Assembly: GCA_963734365.1 (NCBI GenBank)
Contig: CAVTGV010000004.1
Coordinates: 620,001 to 684,000, forward strand
Length of the DNA: 64,000 nucleotides
Origin: JACVRW01 sp963734365
GTDB lineage: Bacteria; Actinomycetota; Thermoleophilia; Solirubrobacterales; Thermoleophilaceae
Direction of reading: 5' to 3'
The notes under the pieces are model-generated. The model ran no database searches. It worked only from the letters and a program-made list of their open reading frames with translations, and was not told the DNA's origin. A program made the position numbers and the translations under genes. Each line of letters begins with the position of its first letter. The first letter of the stretch is position 1. This document shows, piece by piece, positions 45,114 through 54,088 of the stretch.

Positions 45114-46525
45114 GGCTCGCGATCAAGAAGCATTGGGTCAGCTTCGTCCTGCTGAGCGGCATGGTCGTGATCGCCTTCGCCGTCGGGACCTACATCCTCA
45201 GCCAGCAGGAGTTCCGCTTCCCGCTCGTGGAGGAGTCGCCCAAGCGCATCCAGGTGGAGCTCCAGAACGCCCAGGCGGTGCAACCCGGGCAGGGCCAGAC
45301 GGTGCGCGTGGCGGGCATCGAGGTGGGGCGCATCGGTGACGTGAAGGTGGAGGACGGCCTCGCCGTGGTGGACCTCGAGATCGACCGCCGCTACGAGAAC
45401 CTCGTCCGCAGCGACGCCACCGCCCTGCTGCGGCCCAAGACCGCTCTCAAGGACATGTTCATCGAGGTCGACCCCGGCACCGGCCCGGTGCTCGACGAGG
45501 GCGAGCGCATCCCGGCGGCCAACTCGCTGCCCGACGTCGACCCTGACGAGATCTACGCCGCGCTCGACGAGGACACCCGCCCGTACCTCAAGCTGCTGGT
45601 GTCGGGAGCGGGGAAGGGCCTGCGCGGGCGCGGCGAGGACCTGCGCGAGGTGCTGCGGCGGCTCGAGCCGCTTCACAAGGACCTGGCCCGGGTGACCCGC
45701 GCCACCGCGAGCCGGCGCCAGGAGCTCAAGCGGCTGATCCACGACTACGGGCTGCTGATGACCGAGCTGGGGCGCCGGCCCGGCGACCTGCGCCGTCTGG
45801 TGGGCGCGTCGGGCAGCGTGTTCGACGCGCTGGCCACCGAACAGGGCTCGATCTCGGAATCGGTGGCCCGGCTGCCGGGTGCCCTGCGTGCCTCCCAGCG
45901 CACGCTCGAGGACGTGCGCCGCTTCGCTCCGGTGCTGCGCTCGTCGCTGCAGTCGCTGCGCCGGCCGATCCGCCGGCTCGACCAGACCAACGAGGCCGTG
46001 ACCCCCTTCCTGCGTGACACGGAGCCGGTCCTGCGTGAGCGCATTCGGCCCTTCGTGCGCGCCGCCCGGCCCTTCACCGACGACCTGCGCTTCGCCGCCC
46101 GCGACACGGCGCGGGCCGCTCCCGACCTGAGCACCTCGGTCGGTCAGGTCAACCGGCTCTTCAACATCGGGGCCTACAACCCCGGCGGGGCGGAGGGCCT
46201 CGACGGCCTCTCGATCCCGCAGCAGCGCCAGCGCCAGGAGGGCTTCCTGTACTGGCTGGCATGGACCGCCCAGAACGGCGTGTCGCTGTTCTCCAGCGCG
46301 GACGGCCAGGGTCCCTGGCGCCGGGTCACGATCTGCGGGCTGCCCCCGGTGGCGGTGCAGACAATCGTCCAGCAGACCCTCGGCAGCGTTCGCTCCACCA
46401 ACCCCGCGCTCGTAGATCAGCTGATCGGGGGCGCCGGGGCGCTGATCCAGCCCGGTAGCCCGATCGGCGATCTGCTCGACACCCAGTTCGGCTCCTGCAA
46501 CTACGGAGCGCTGCCGCAACCGTGA
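45110..46525 (+). CDS. Mce-family protein, fifth
   Basis: A 471-residue Mce protein with anchor WVSFVLLSGMVVIAFAVGTY and MlaD domain RIQVELQNAQAVQPGQGQTV, RVAGIEVGRIGDV. The ending contains IGGAGALIQPGSPIGDLLDT. GTG 45110 overlaps the fourth gene stop; the stop overlaps the sixth gene start. Confidence 0.92.
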   Translation: MRLAIKKHWVSFVLLSGMVVIAFAVGTYILSQQEFRFPLVEESPKRIQVELQNAQAVQPGQGQTVRVAGIEVGRIGDVKVEDGLAVVDLEIDRRYENLVRSDATALLRPKTALKDMFIEVDPGTGPVLDEGERIPAANSLPDVDPDEIYAALDEDTRPYLKLLVSGAGKGLRGRGEDLREVLRRLEPLHKDLARVTRATASRRQELKRLIHDYGLLMTELGRRPGDLRRLVGASGSVFDALATEQGSISESVARLPGALRASQRTLEDVRRFAPVLRSSLQSLRRPIRRLDQTNEAVTPFLRDTEPVLRERIRPFVRAARPFTDDLRFAARDTARAAPDLSTSVGQVNRLFNIGAYNPGGAEGLDGLSIPQQRQRQEGFLYWLAWTAQNGVSLFSSADGQGPWRRVTICGLPPVAVQTIVQQTLGSVRSTNPALVDQLIGGAGALIQPGSPIGDLLDTQFGSCNYGALPQP

Positions 46526-48006
46526 ACAAGAACCCGCCCAGCAGCGGACAGATCTTCGCGATGGTGGGGTTCACGCTGTCGGTGTTCGGGCTGCTCATCT
46601 TCTTCTGGGTCTCCTTCGGCGGCACGCTGCCGCTGGGCCCGAAGGGCTACCGCTTCACCGCCCAGTTCCCCGAGGCCGCGCTGCTGGTGGAGGAGGCCGA
46701 CGTGCGGCTCGCCGGAGTCAACGTCGGCAAGGTCAAGGCCAAGGAGCTCGGCCCGGGTGGCCGGACGACCGTCGCCGAGATCGAGATCGACTCGCGCTTT
46801 GCCCCGATCAAGCGCGACACGCGCGCGGTGCTGCGTCAGAAGAGCCTCCTGGGTGAGACCTACGTCGAGCTCACGCCCGGCACTCCGGGCTCGAAGACGC
46901 TGCCGGACGGCGGCAGCCTCGGCGCCGGGCAGGTCGAGGGAACCACGGAGCTCGACGAGATCTTCGGCGTCTTCGACGAGCGCACCCGGCGCAGCTTCCA
47001 GGAGTGGCTGCACGAGGCGGGGATCCTCAGCACGGGCAGCTACGCCCGCGACCTGAACGATTCGCTCGGGAACGCGGCGCCGTTCTTCGAGGATGGGGCC
47101 AGCGTCCTGCGCCCGCTCGCCGAGCAGGACGTGGCTCTGCGGCGCCTGGTGCGCGACTCCGGCCGTGTGTTCGACGCCATCTCGCGTGAGAATGGCCAGC
47201 TCCGGGGGCTCGTCACGAACGGTGACGCCACGTTCTCGGCGCTGGCCTCGCGCGACGAGGAGCTGGCCCAGACCTTCCAGATCCTGCCCACCTTCCTGCG
47301 CGAGACCCGCTCGACCGTACGCCGGCTCGAGAGCTTCGCTCGCAACACCGATCCGCTGGTGCGCGACCTGCGTGCCCCGGTCGACGATCTGGCTCCGACC
47401 CTGCGTGACCTCGGCGATCTGTCACCGGATCTCACGCGACTGTTCCGCGACATCGATCCGCTGGTGGACGCCTCGGAGACTGGCGTGCCGGCGGCCGATC
47501 GCCTGCTGGACGGCGCCCAGCCGCTGTTCGAGGCCACCCACCAGTTCATGCCCGAGCTCAACCCGATCCTGTCCTACCTGGCCTACTCGCAGGAGAAGGT
47601 GGCGCAGTTCATCACCGTGGGCGGCGCCGCGCTCGCGGGCAACGGCGAGGGTGGCTATCTGGGCGCAGGCACGGCCGAGCACTACCTCCCGCAGATCGCG
47701 ATCATCGACGGACGCTCCCTCACGCGCCGCACCGGCCGGCCGCCGTTCGAGCGGGCCAACGCCTATCCGGCGCCCAACGCCTACGATCGCGCCGTCCCGC
47801 TCGGCGTGATCGAGAGCTTCAGCTGCGCCAACAACGGGGGCGAGCAGCGCGACGCGTCCGGCTCGGGAGAGAACGCCGAGCCGCCCTGCTTCGAGGCCCC
47901 GCCGCAGCTGTGGGGCCTCGATCAGTATCCGCGCCTGCGGCGCAACCGGGCGCCGCGGGTGCCGGCGCCGCAGGGCACCGAGGGGACGGAGCCGGCGCGG
48001 CCGTGA
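46522..48006 (+). CDS. Mce-family protein, sixth
   Basis: A 494-residue Mce protein: anchor AMVGFTLSVFGLLIFFWVSF, MlaD domain YRFTAQFPEAALLVEEADVR, LAGVNVGKVKAKEL, VLRQKSLLGETYVELTPGTP, then a helical body and a proline-rich end. It closes the operon. No YrbE-type permease and no MlaF-type ATPase gene lies in the operon or elsewhere in the window, so these must be encoded elsewhere if the complex is functional. Confidence 0.92.
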   Translation: MNKNPPSSGQIFAMVGFTLSVFGLLIFFWVSFGGTLPLGPKGYRFTAQFPEAALLVEEADVRLAGVNVGKVKAKELGPGGRTTVAEIEIDSRFAPIKRDTRAVLRQKSLLGETYVELTPGTPGSKTLPDGGSLGAGQVEGTTELDEIFGVFDERTRRSFQEWLHEAGILSTGSYARDLNDSLGNAAPFFEDGASVLRPLAEQDVALRRLVRDSGRVFDAISRENGQLRGLVTNGDATFSALASRDEELAQTFQILPTFLRETRSTVRRLESFARNTDPLVRDLRAPVDDLAPTLRDLGDLSPDLTRLFRDIDPLVDASETGVPAADRLLDGAQPLFEATHQFMPELNPILSYLAYSQEKVAQFITVGGAALAGNGEGGYLGAGTAEHYLPQIAIIDGRSLTRRTGRPPFERANAYPAPNAYDRAVPLGVIESFSCANNGGEQRDASGSGENAEPPCFEAPPQLWGLDQYPRLRRNRAPRVPAPQGTEGTEPARP

Positions 48007-48025
48007 GGTGCTGCGCTCCGCTCGG

Positions 48026-48089
48026 GCCTGCGCTCGGTGCAGGCGTGGTCCGATTCGCGGTAAAGGGGGGTGACGTGGCGACGCGCCAC
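48026..48089. terminator. Two hairpins between convergent mce and menD genes
   Basis: GCCTGC/GCAGGC (48026-48031 with 48039-48044) and GTGGCG/CGCCAC (48075-48080 with 48084-48089) lie in the 210-base gap between two convergent genes. Neither has a T run. They are the best candidates for bidirectional termination here. Confidence 0.4.
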
Positions 48090-48216
48090 ATGTTGTGGTC
48101 CATATAGGCCCAAAGATGTGGAGCGCGCTCAGGACCACCCCCTCACTGCCCATCAAACCACGCCCGACCGCGACGCCAGAGCGGAACGCCCGACTGCGCT
48201 TGGCCCGGGCGCGGCC

Positions 48217-49872
48217 CTAGCCGAGCCGCTCGGCCACCCGCTCCGCCAGCGCCCGGTGCAGCTCGACGTTCGTGGCGCGGTCGGTCCGCACCACGCGCAG
48301 GCCCGGGCCGGCCAGGGCGTCGAGGCCGCCGGTGGTGGGGGTGGCGATGTGCTCCTCGTAGTCCCGCGGATCCGCGTGCTCGGCCACGGGCAGGAAGTCG
48401 AAGATCGAGCCGCCGCCGTTGTCGAGGCAGAGGATCTGGAGGTTGCCGGCGGCGGCGCGGCGAGCGGCCAGCAGGCCCCCGGCGTCGTGCTGGAGGGCGA
48501 TCTCGCCGGTGAGGAGCCAGGTGGGCTGTCCCGTGGCGAGGGCGGCGCCCAGCGCCGACGACACCACTCCGTCGATGCCGTTGGCCCCGCGGTTGGCGAG
48601 GAACCGGATCCGCTTATCGGTCTGGGGGAAGTAGGCCTCCACGTCGCGGATCGGCATCGAGGAGCTGACCCAGACGAGCGCGCCGTCCGGCAACTCGGGC
48701 TCGAGCCCGGCGAGCACCCTCGGCTCGAACAGCTCGGGGGCCTCGGCCAGGGCGGCGGGCACCAGCGCGTCCGCGGCCCGCCACGAGGCGAGCCAGTCGC
48801 TGTCGCGCCGCGCCGAGCGCATCTCGAGCACCGCGGCAAGGGCCTCCAGAGTGGGCGCTGCGGCCGAGGCGAGGATCAGCTCAGCGCGGCGGGTCGGCTC
48901 GTGCCAGACGGCGTGGGGGTCGAGCACCACCTGGGGCGCGGCCCCCAGCCACGCGCGTAACGGCTTCGAGGTGGGCAGGTCGCCGAAGCGCAGCACGAGT
49001 CCGGGCGAGTGGGCGGCGGCGAAGCTCTCGGCCCGGAGCAGCACGTCGTAGTGGGCGATCACGTGCGAGCGGTCGTGGGGTCCGCAGCGCACGCCCGAGG
49101 TGGGCTCGGCCAACAGCGGCCAGCCGGCCTGCGCCGCGAGGCGGGCGGCCGGCTCGCCCAGGTCCTCCGCGCCCGCACCGCACACGATCACGCCGCGCGG
49201 AGTGTCGGCCATCCGGGCGGCGAGCCGGTGTACGTCGTCGGCGTGCGGTGCGCTTGCGTGCTCTCGCAGCTCCGTCCAGGGGCGGTCCTCCTCGCGTCCG
49301 GTCCAGTCCGCGCTGTCGAGCTCCTCCGGCACCGGGGCGAGCGGCTCGCGCAGCGGGAAGTTGAGGTGCACGGGCCCGGGCCGCCCGCCCGCCGCGGTCC
49401 AGTAGGCCCGGCAGCCGAGCGCGCGGTGGTGAACCGCCGTCTCGCGCCCAGGGTCGTGGCTGCCCACCTCCACGAACCACTTGACCGAGCTTCCGTACAG
49501 CTTGATCTGATCGATCGACTGCCCGGCGCCCACCTCGCGCAGCTCGGGAGGCCTGTCGGCGGTGAGCACGATCAGCGGCACGCGCGCTTCCCACGCCTCG
49601 ATCACGGCCGGATGGAGGTTGGCCGCCGCGGTGCCCGAAGTGCAGGTCACGGCCACCGGGCGCCCGCTCGCCTTGGCCATGCCGAGCGCGACGAATCCGG
49701 CCGAGCGTTCGTCGATCACGGACACCGCCTCGATGCCTTCGGCCGCCGCGAGCGTGAGCGCCAGCGGCGCGTTTCGGGAGCCCGGCGAGGTGACCGCGTG
49801 GCGCAGGCCACAGCGCCGAAGCTCGTCGACGAGGACCTGAAGGGGCGCGTAGGTGCGGTTGATCGGGATCAT
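48217..49872 (-). CDS. menD: SEPHCHC synthase (menaquinone step 2)
   Basis: A 551-residue ThDP enzyme that joins isochorismate and 2-oxoglutarate. It starts MIPINRTYAPLQVLVDELRR and shows AVTSPGSRNAPLALTLA, the ThDP glutamate in VIDERSAGFVALGMAKA, VTCTSGTAAANLHPAVIEA and VPLIVLTADRPPELREVGAG. The later ThDP/Mg segment is LLTGEIALQHDAGGLLAARR to LDNGGGSIFDFLP, where the usual GDL is GEI. ATG 49872 is fixed by homology; a long upstream frame was excluded. It is divergent from menH with 9 bases between start codons. Confidence 0.95.
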   Translation of the reverse strand: MIPINRTYAPLQVLVDELRRCGLRHAVTSPGSRNAPLALTLAAAEGIEAVSVIDERSAGFVALGMAKASGRPVAVTCTSGTAAANLHPAVIEAWEARVPLIVLTADRPPELREVGAGQSIDQIKLYGSSVKWFVEVGSHDPGRETAVHHRALGCRAYWTAAGGRPGPVHLNFPLREPLAPVPEELDSADWTGREEDRPWTELREHASAPHADDVHRLAARMADTPRGVIVCGAGAEDLGEPAARLAAQAGWPLLAEPTSGVRCGPHDRSHVIAHYDVLLRAESFAAAHSPGLVLRFGDLPTSKPLRAWLGAAPQVVLDPHAVWHEPTRRAELILASAAAPTLEALAAVLEMRSARRDSDWLASWRAADALVPAALAEAPELFEPRVLAGLEPELPDGALVWVSSSMPIRDVEAYFPQTDKRIRFLANRGANGIDGVVSSALGAALATGQPTWLLTGEIALQHDAGGLLAARRAAAGNLQILCLDNGGGSIFDFLPVAEHADPRDYEEHIATPTTGGLDALAGPGLRVVRTDRATNVELHRALAERVAERLG

Positions 49873-49881
49873 GCAGGAGCG

Positions 49882-50573
49882 ATGGTGCTCTTCATCCCGG
49901 GCTTCATGCAGCGTGGCGACGCCTGGCGGCCCGTCCGTGAGCTCCTGCCGGAACGCTATCCGAGCGTGCTGCTCGACCACGCCAAGCACAGCTTCGAGGG
50001 ACGCCTCGGCGAGATCGCGGCGGCGGGCGAGGGCCGGGTGCTGGTGGGCTACTCGCTGGGAGGGCGCCTGGCGCTGCGAGCCGCGCTGCGCGACCCCGAG
50101 CGCTATGCCGGCGTGGTCACCCTGGGGGCCACCGCGGGCATCGAGGAGCCTGCGCTGCGCAGCGCCCGCGCCGAGGCCGACGATCGCCTGGCCGCCTGGA
50201 TGGAGGTCACGCCGATCGAGGACATCGTGAGCATCTGGGAGCGCCAGCCGCTGTTCGCCGACCAGTCGGAGAGCCTGATCGAGGAGCAGCGGCCCGGACG
50301 GCTCGACCAGCAGCCGGCCGAGCTCGCGCTGATCCTGCGCACCGCGGGCCAGGGCGTGCTCGAGCCCGTGTGGCACCAGCTGGTGCGCTTCGAATTGCCG
50401 CTGCTGGCGCTGGCCGGGATGCGCGACGACGGCTACGTCGCCGCGGCCGCCCGGATCGCGGACACGGCTCCACAGCACGCGCCGAGTCGATCGAGAACGC
50501 CGGGCACGCCGCCCATCTCCAGCAGCCCGAGGCGGTGGCCGCGGCTCTGGGCCGCTTCCTTGCCGAGCTGTAG
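49882..50573 (+). CDS. menH: Alpha/beta hydrolase, probable SHCHC synthase (one frameshift)
   Basis: A 230-residue alpha/beta hydrolase after correction. The nucleophile elbow is VLVGYSLGGRLALRAAL, preceded by LFIPGFMQRGDAWRPV; this and the place next to menD fit MenH, which removes pyruvate from the MenD product. One base is missing near 50479; restoring it gives the end AESIENAGHAAHLQQPEAV with the catalytic histidine (GHAAH) and a stop at 50571-50573. The start ATG 49882 has AGGAG 6 bases upstream. Assignment as MenH rests on context. Confidence 0.8.
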
Positions 50574-50643
50574 GAGAGTTCACAACCAAACGCGCGCCCG
50601 CCGACGTAGGAGCCTGCGACCGCAGTCGAAAACGGAGGTTTCC

Positions 50644-51222
50644 GTGCATCGCAGACTGATTGCTCTCGTAGCCGTGCTGGCCGCCCTCTTGGTGGTCGCA
50701 CCGGCCGCCTCAGCGGGCCACCACACCAAGGCGAAGGCGTCGTGGGGCTGGTACTACGGGACAACGACCCTCGACGTCGATCCCGGCACCCTGGGGGCGC
50801 TCACCAGCCTCGGCGTGTCGCCCGCCGCCGTCAGGCCCGCCACGCTCGATGGAGCGCGTTACTCCTTCCCGATCGTGAACCCGCTGCGCAGCGCGCTGCG
50901 CACCGCTGTCGTGCGCCATCGGGGCGGAATCTCGCTCACCGCCGGCGACGTGAAGGTCAAGTTGACCGACTTCGACATCAAGTTGCTGCAGGGCCAGCTG
51001 TACGGCAAGGTCAACGGCGCGGGTCCCGTGGCGCTGCTCGACCTCGACTACTCGAGGACGGGCATCCGCTTCCGCGGAGGCCGCATCAAGGTCGGCCCGG
51101 TCGGCACGACGCTGACCCAGGGCGCCGCGGACGCTCTCAACCAGGCCTTCGGCGTTTCGGCGCTGTCCGACGACACCGTCCTCGGAGACGCCACGATCCG
51201 CTACCGCCTGTTCCCGTTCTAG
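50644..51222 (+). CDS. Secreted beta-rich protein, HtaA-like pattern
   Basis: A 192-residue exported protein. The signal peptide is RRLIALVAVLAALLVVAPAA with cleavage near ASAGHH. The mature chain alternates short hydrophobic strands: TTLDVDPGTLGALTSLGVSP, YSFPIVN, GGISLTAGDVKVKLTDFDIK, GVAALLDLDYS-like and TTLTQGAADALNQAFGVSAL. This resembles HtaA-type and related actinobacterial surface domains, but I cannot confirm it. It lies inside the men cluster between menH and menC, with its own GTG start and a strong hairpin after the stop. Confidence 0.7.
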   Translation: MHRRLIALVAVLAALLVVAPAASAGHHTKAKASWGWYYGTTTLDVDPGTLGALTSLGVSPAAVRPATLDGARYSFPIVNPLRSALRTAVVRHRGGISLTAGDVKVKLTDFDIKLLQGQLYGKVNGAGPVALLDLDYSRTGIRFRGGRIKVGPVGTTLTQGAADALNQAFGVSALSDDTVLGDATIRYRLFPF

Positions 51223-51248
51223 GGAGCGGCGGCTGACCGGAGCCCTGA

Positions 51249-51282
51249 GCGCGGGCGGTGGCACGGACGCCGCCGCCCGCGC
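51249..51282. terminator. Strong bidirectional hairpin, no U tract
   Basis: GCGCGGGCGG (51249-51258) pairs with CCGCCCGCGC (51273-51282), and the pairing extends inward. It fills the 61-base gap between two convergent genes (secreted protein and menC), so it can serve both. Confidence 0.7.
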
Positions 51283-51283
51283 C

Positions 51284-52291
51284 CTAGGCCAGTGTCTCGA
51301 CCACCACGCGCTCGAGCACGTTCTCGTCGGGCTGGACGCCGAGACCGGGCCCGCTCGGCACCTTCAGAGTGCCCCTGTGCGCCTGGGGCAGGACCCGTGC
51401 CAGGTCACCCGCGAACAGGTCGAGCGTGGCGAGCCCGCAGGCCAGTGAGATCTCCTCCGCCGCGGCCAGCTGCAGGGCCGCCGCGATGCCCCACGGTCCA
51501 TCCAGCGTGCTGGAGAGAAAGGCGTCCAGTCCGTGCGAGCGGGCTTCGCGCAGCAGCTCGCGGGTGGGCTTGAAGCCGCCGGTGCCGGCGAGCTTGACGT
51601 TGACCACGTCGCAGGCGTCGAGCTCGACCGCACGTCGCAGCTCGCGCAGCGTCGAGACCGATTCGTCCGCCGCAATCGGCGTGGACACGCGCTGACGCAC
51701 CTCGGCGAGCTCCCGCAGGCTGGCGCAGGGCTGCTCTACGAACTCGAGGTCGTGGTCCTCGATGGCGCGAATGGCGCGCACGGCCTCGTCCACCGACCAG
51801 CCGCCGTTGGCGTCCACCCGCAGCGCCGGCCACGGCCCCACGGCCTCGCGCACCGCGGCCACCCGCTCGCCGTCATCCGGCAGCCCGACCTTGAGCTTGA
51901 AGCAGGCAAAGCCGTCGCGCAGGCCCGCCCGCGCTCGCTCGGCCGCCTCGTTCGGCGGCCCGGCGGGAAGCGTCATGTTCACCGGCAGGGCGTCCCGGCC
52001 CGGCTCGGCCAGCGGTCGCCCTTCCTGCCGGGCCAGCAGGTCCAGCCGGGCGATCTCCTCCGCTGCGCGCGCCTGGGGCGGGCGCCGCCCCCCGCCGCCG
52101 GTCAGAGCGGCGATCGCGCGCTCCAGGGGCACGCCGTCGTAGGGCTCGAACGGGGCGGCCTCGCCGAAGCCCACGGCGCCGTCCCCGGCCTCCAGGCGCA
52201 GCAACAACAGCTCGCGCGCGGTGACCACGCCGTTTGCGGTCACGAAGGGATCCTTGAGCGGGATCGACAGGCGGTAGAGCGAGCGCTTCAC
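51284..52291 (-). CDS. menC: o-Succinylbenzoate synthase
   Basis: A 335-residue enolase-superfamily dehydratase. The first catalytic lysine is in FACFKLKVGLPDDGERVAAV (KxK form), and the metal ligands lie in LRVDANGGWSVDEA, LEFVEQPCASL and PIAADESVSTLREL; the second lysine lies in DVVNVKLAGTGGF. It starts with GTG 52291. It is the last gene of menB-menA-menC, 16 bases after menA. Confidence 0.93.
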   Translation of the reverse strand: MKRSLYRLSIPLKDPFVTANGVVTARELLLLRLEAGDGAVGFGEAAPFEPYDGVPLERAIAALTGGGGRRPPQARAAEEIARLDLLARQEGRPLAEPGRDALPVNMTLPAGPPNEAAERARAGLRDGFACFKLKVGLPDDGERVAAVREAVGPWPALRVDANGGWSVDEAVRAIRAIEDHDLEFVEQPCASLRELAEVRQRVSTPIAADESVSTLRELRRAVELDACDVVNVKLAGTGGFKPTRELLREARSHGLDAFLSSTLDGPWGIAAALQLAAAEEISLACGLATLDLFAGDLARVLPQAHRGTLKVPSGPGLGVQPDENVLERVVVETLA

Positions 52292-52307
52292 GATCTCCGT
52301 CCGGCAC

Positions 52308-53183
52308 TCACGAGAGCAGAACCCCGACCGCCAGCAGGAGGGAGTACGCGGCCAGCAGGCGGCCGGCCCCGCCCAGCGCCGCGTTGAGCGCCGGACCGTC
52401 CGTGCGCGTGGCGACTGTCCGGATCAGCGGGGGCGCGAGCGGCAGCGCCAGGAGCGCCAGCAGAACCCAGGGCGACAGCGCCGGCACCAGCAGCGGCGGC
52501 ACCACGAAGGAGGTCACGATCATGGCGGTGAACAGCAGCCGGGCGCGCTCGCGCCCCAGCTTGACCGCGAGCGTTCGCTTGCCGGCGCGCCGGTCGGTGT
52601 CCACGTCGCGCACGTTGTTGACCACCAGGATCGCCGCCGCCAGCAGGCCGACGGGCACGCCGAGCGCGAACGCCTCCCAGCGCAGCTCCTCGGTCTGCAC
52701 GAAGTACGAGCCCACCACGGCGACGACGCCGAAGAAGAAGAACACGAAGAACTCGCCCAGTCCCTCGTAGCCGTAGGGCCGCGGTCCGCCCGTGTAGAGC
52801 ACGCCGGCGAGGATCGAGGCCACTCCCACCAGCAGCAGCTCCCAGCCCGCCACGGCGGCCAAATACAGGCCCGCCGCCACCGCCACGCCGAAGGCGATGT
52901 AGGTCCCGATCAACACTCGCCGCGGCGGCATCAGCCCGCCGGCCGTGACCCGCACCGGGCCGAGCCGGTCCTCGGTGTCGGCTCCGCGGCGGGCGTCCGA
53001 GTAGTCGTTCGAGAGGTTGGTCCCGATCTGGATGAAGATGCTGCCGATCAGTGCGGCCACGAAGGGGAGCGCCCGGAACACGTCCTCGGACCCGGCGAGC
53101 GCGGTGCCAACCAGCACCGGGGCCACCGCGGCGGGCAGCGTGCGCGGACGTGCGGCGAGCAGCCACAGGCGCAGGTGGCTCAA
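52308..53183 (-). CDS. menA: 1,4-Dihydroxy-2-naphthoate polyprenyltransferase
   Basis: A 291-residue integral membrane UbiA-family enzyme that attaches the prenyl chain to DHNA. The aspartate-rich motif is NLSNDYSDARRGADTEDRLG and the second is NNVRDVDTDRRAGKRTLAVK; about eight helices. The start appears to be TTG 53183, whose last two bases and the next A form the menB stop (TTGA), so menA is translationally coupled to menB. Confidence 0.93.
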   Translation of the reverse strand: MSHLRLWLLAARPRTLPAAVAPVLVGTALAGSEDVFRALPFVAALIGSIFIQIGTNLSNDYSDARRGADTEDRLGPVRVTAGGLMPPRRVLIGTYIAFGVAVAAGLYLAAVAGWELLLVGVASILAGVLYTGGPRPYGYEGLGEFFVFFFFGVVAVVGSYFVQTEELRWEAFALGVPVGLLAAAILVVNNVRDVDTDRRAGKRTLAVKLGRERARLLFTAMIVTSFVVPPLLVPALSPWVLLALLALPLAPPLIRTVATRTDGPALNAALGGAGRLLAAYSLLLAVGVLLS

Positions 53184-54049
53184 GGCCGCTTCGGGAACTT
53201 CGCGAAGTCCGGCCGGCGCTTCTCCCTGTAGGCGTCACGACCCTCCTGCGCTTCCTCTGACCCATAGAAGAGGAGGTTGGTGTCATGCGCAAGCTGCTGG
53301 ATTCCCGCCAGGCCGTCCTCGGCGGCGTTGAAGCTCGCCTTGAGCAGACGCAGCGAGAAGGGGGAGAGGGCGAGCATCTCCCGGCACCAGGCCACGGTCT
53401 CCTCCTCGAGCTCCTCGAGCTCCACCACGCGGTTGACCAGCCCCATGTCGAGCGCCTCGGCGGCCGAGTACTCGCGGCAGAGGAACCAGATCTCCTTGGC
53501 CTTCTTGGGCCCCACCATGTTGGCGAGCAGTCCGGCGCCGAAACCGCCGTCGAAGCTGCCCACCTTCGGGCCGGTCTGCCCGAAGCGCCCGTTGTCGGCG
53601 GCGATGGTCAGGTCGCAGACCACGTGCAGCACATGGCCGCCGCCCACGGCATAGCCGGCCACCATGGCCACGATCGGCTTGGGCAAGCGGCGCATCTGCA
53701 CGTGCAGGTCGGTGACGTGGAAGCGGCCCACCCGGGTACCGGCGGCCACGTAACCGGCGTCGCCGCGCACGCGCTGGTCGCCGCCGGAGCAGAACGCGAG
53801 CGGGCCCTCGCCGGTGAGCACCACCACGCCGACCTCCGTGTCCTCGCGGGCGCGCTCCAGCGCGTCGGAGAGCTCGATCAGCGTCTCCGGCCGAAAGGCG
53901 TTGCGGACCTCGGGCCGGTCGATGGTGATTTTCGCAATGCCCTCCGCGACCTCGTAGCGGATGTCCTCGTAGCCGGCGGCGCCCTGCCAATCGGCGGCGG
54001 GGCGGATCACCCGCCGCGCCTGCTGCTCGGTCCACTCCTTGGTCGCCAT
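53180..54049 (-). CDS. menB: 1,4-Dihydroxy-2-naphthoyl-CoA synthase
   Basis: A 289-residue crotonase-fold enzyme that closes the naphthoate ring. It begins ATKEWTEQQARRVIRPAADW. Crotonase blocks are AKITIDRPEVRNAFRPETLI, VVLTGEGPLAFCSGGDQRVR, VAMVAGYAVGGGHVLHVVCD and IAADNGRFGQTGPKVGSFDG; the ending is DAYREKRRPDFAKFPKRP, typical of MenB. ATG 54049 follows a minus-strand hexamer TATCGT (complement of 54061-54066) 11 bases upstream. It is first gene of menB-A-C and divergent from menE. Confidence 0.95.
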   Translation of the reverse strand: MATKEWTEQQARRVIRPAADWQGAAGYEDIRYEVAEGIAKITIDRPEVRNAFRPETLIELSDALERAREDTEVGVVVLTGEGPLAFCSGGDQRVRGDAGYVAAGTRVGRFHVTDLHVQMRRLPKPIVAMVAGYAVGGGHVLHVVCDLTIAADNGRFGQTGPKVGSFDGGFGAGLLANMVGPKKAKEIWFLCREYSAAEALDMGLVNRVVELEELEEETVAWCREMLALSPFSLRLLKASFNAAEDGLAGIQQLAHDTNLLFYGSEEAQEGRDAYREKRRPDFAKFPKRP

Positions 54050-54060
54050 CGCGGCTGGCA

Positions 54061-54082
54061 ACGATAGTTGTCCGCGTAGCCT
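54061..54082. promoter_or_regulatory. Divergent menB / menE promoter pair
   Basis: TAGCCT (54077-54082) lies 6 bases before the menE GTG, and on the minus strand TATCGT (54061-54066) lies 11 bases before the menB ATG. The start codons are 39 bases apart, so the control regions are shared. Confidence 0.4.
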
Positions 54083-54088
54083 GGCCCT

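Noticed and set aside
48120..48216. Possible small gene between the mce operon and menD
   Set aside because: Open frames are short, without ribosome sites or protein-like composition.
48217..50649. An 810-residue form of MenD with a long N-terminal extension
   Set aside because: The extension is the reverse reading of menH and has random composition. MenD homology begins at MIPINRTYAP (49872).
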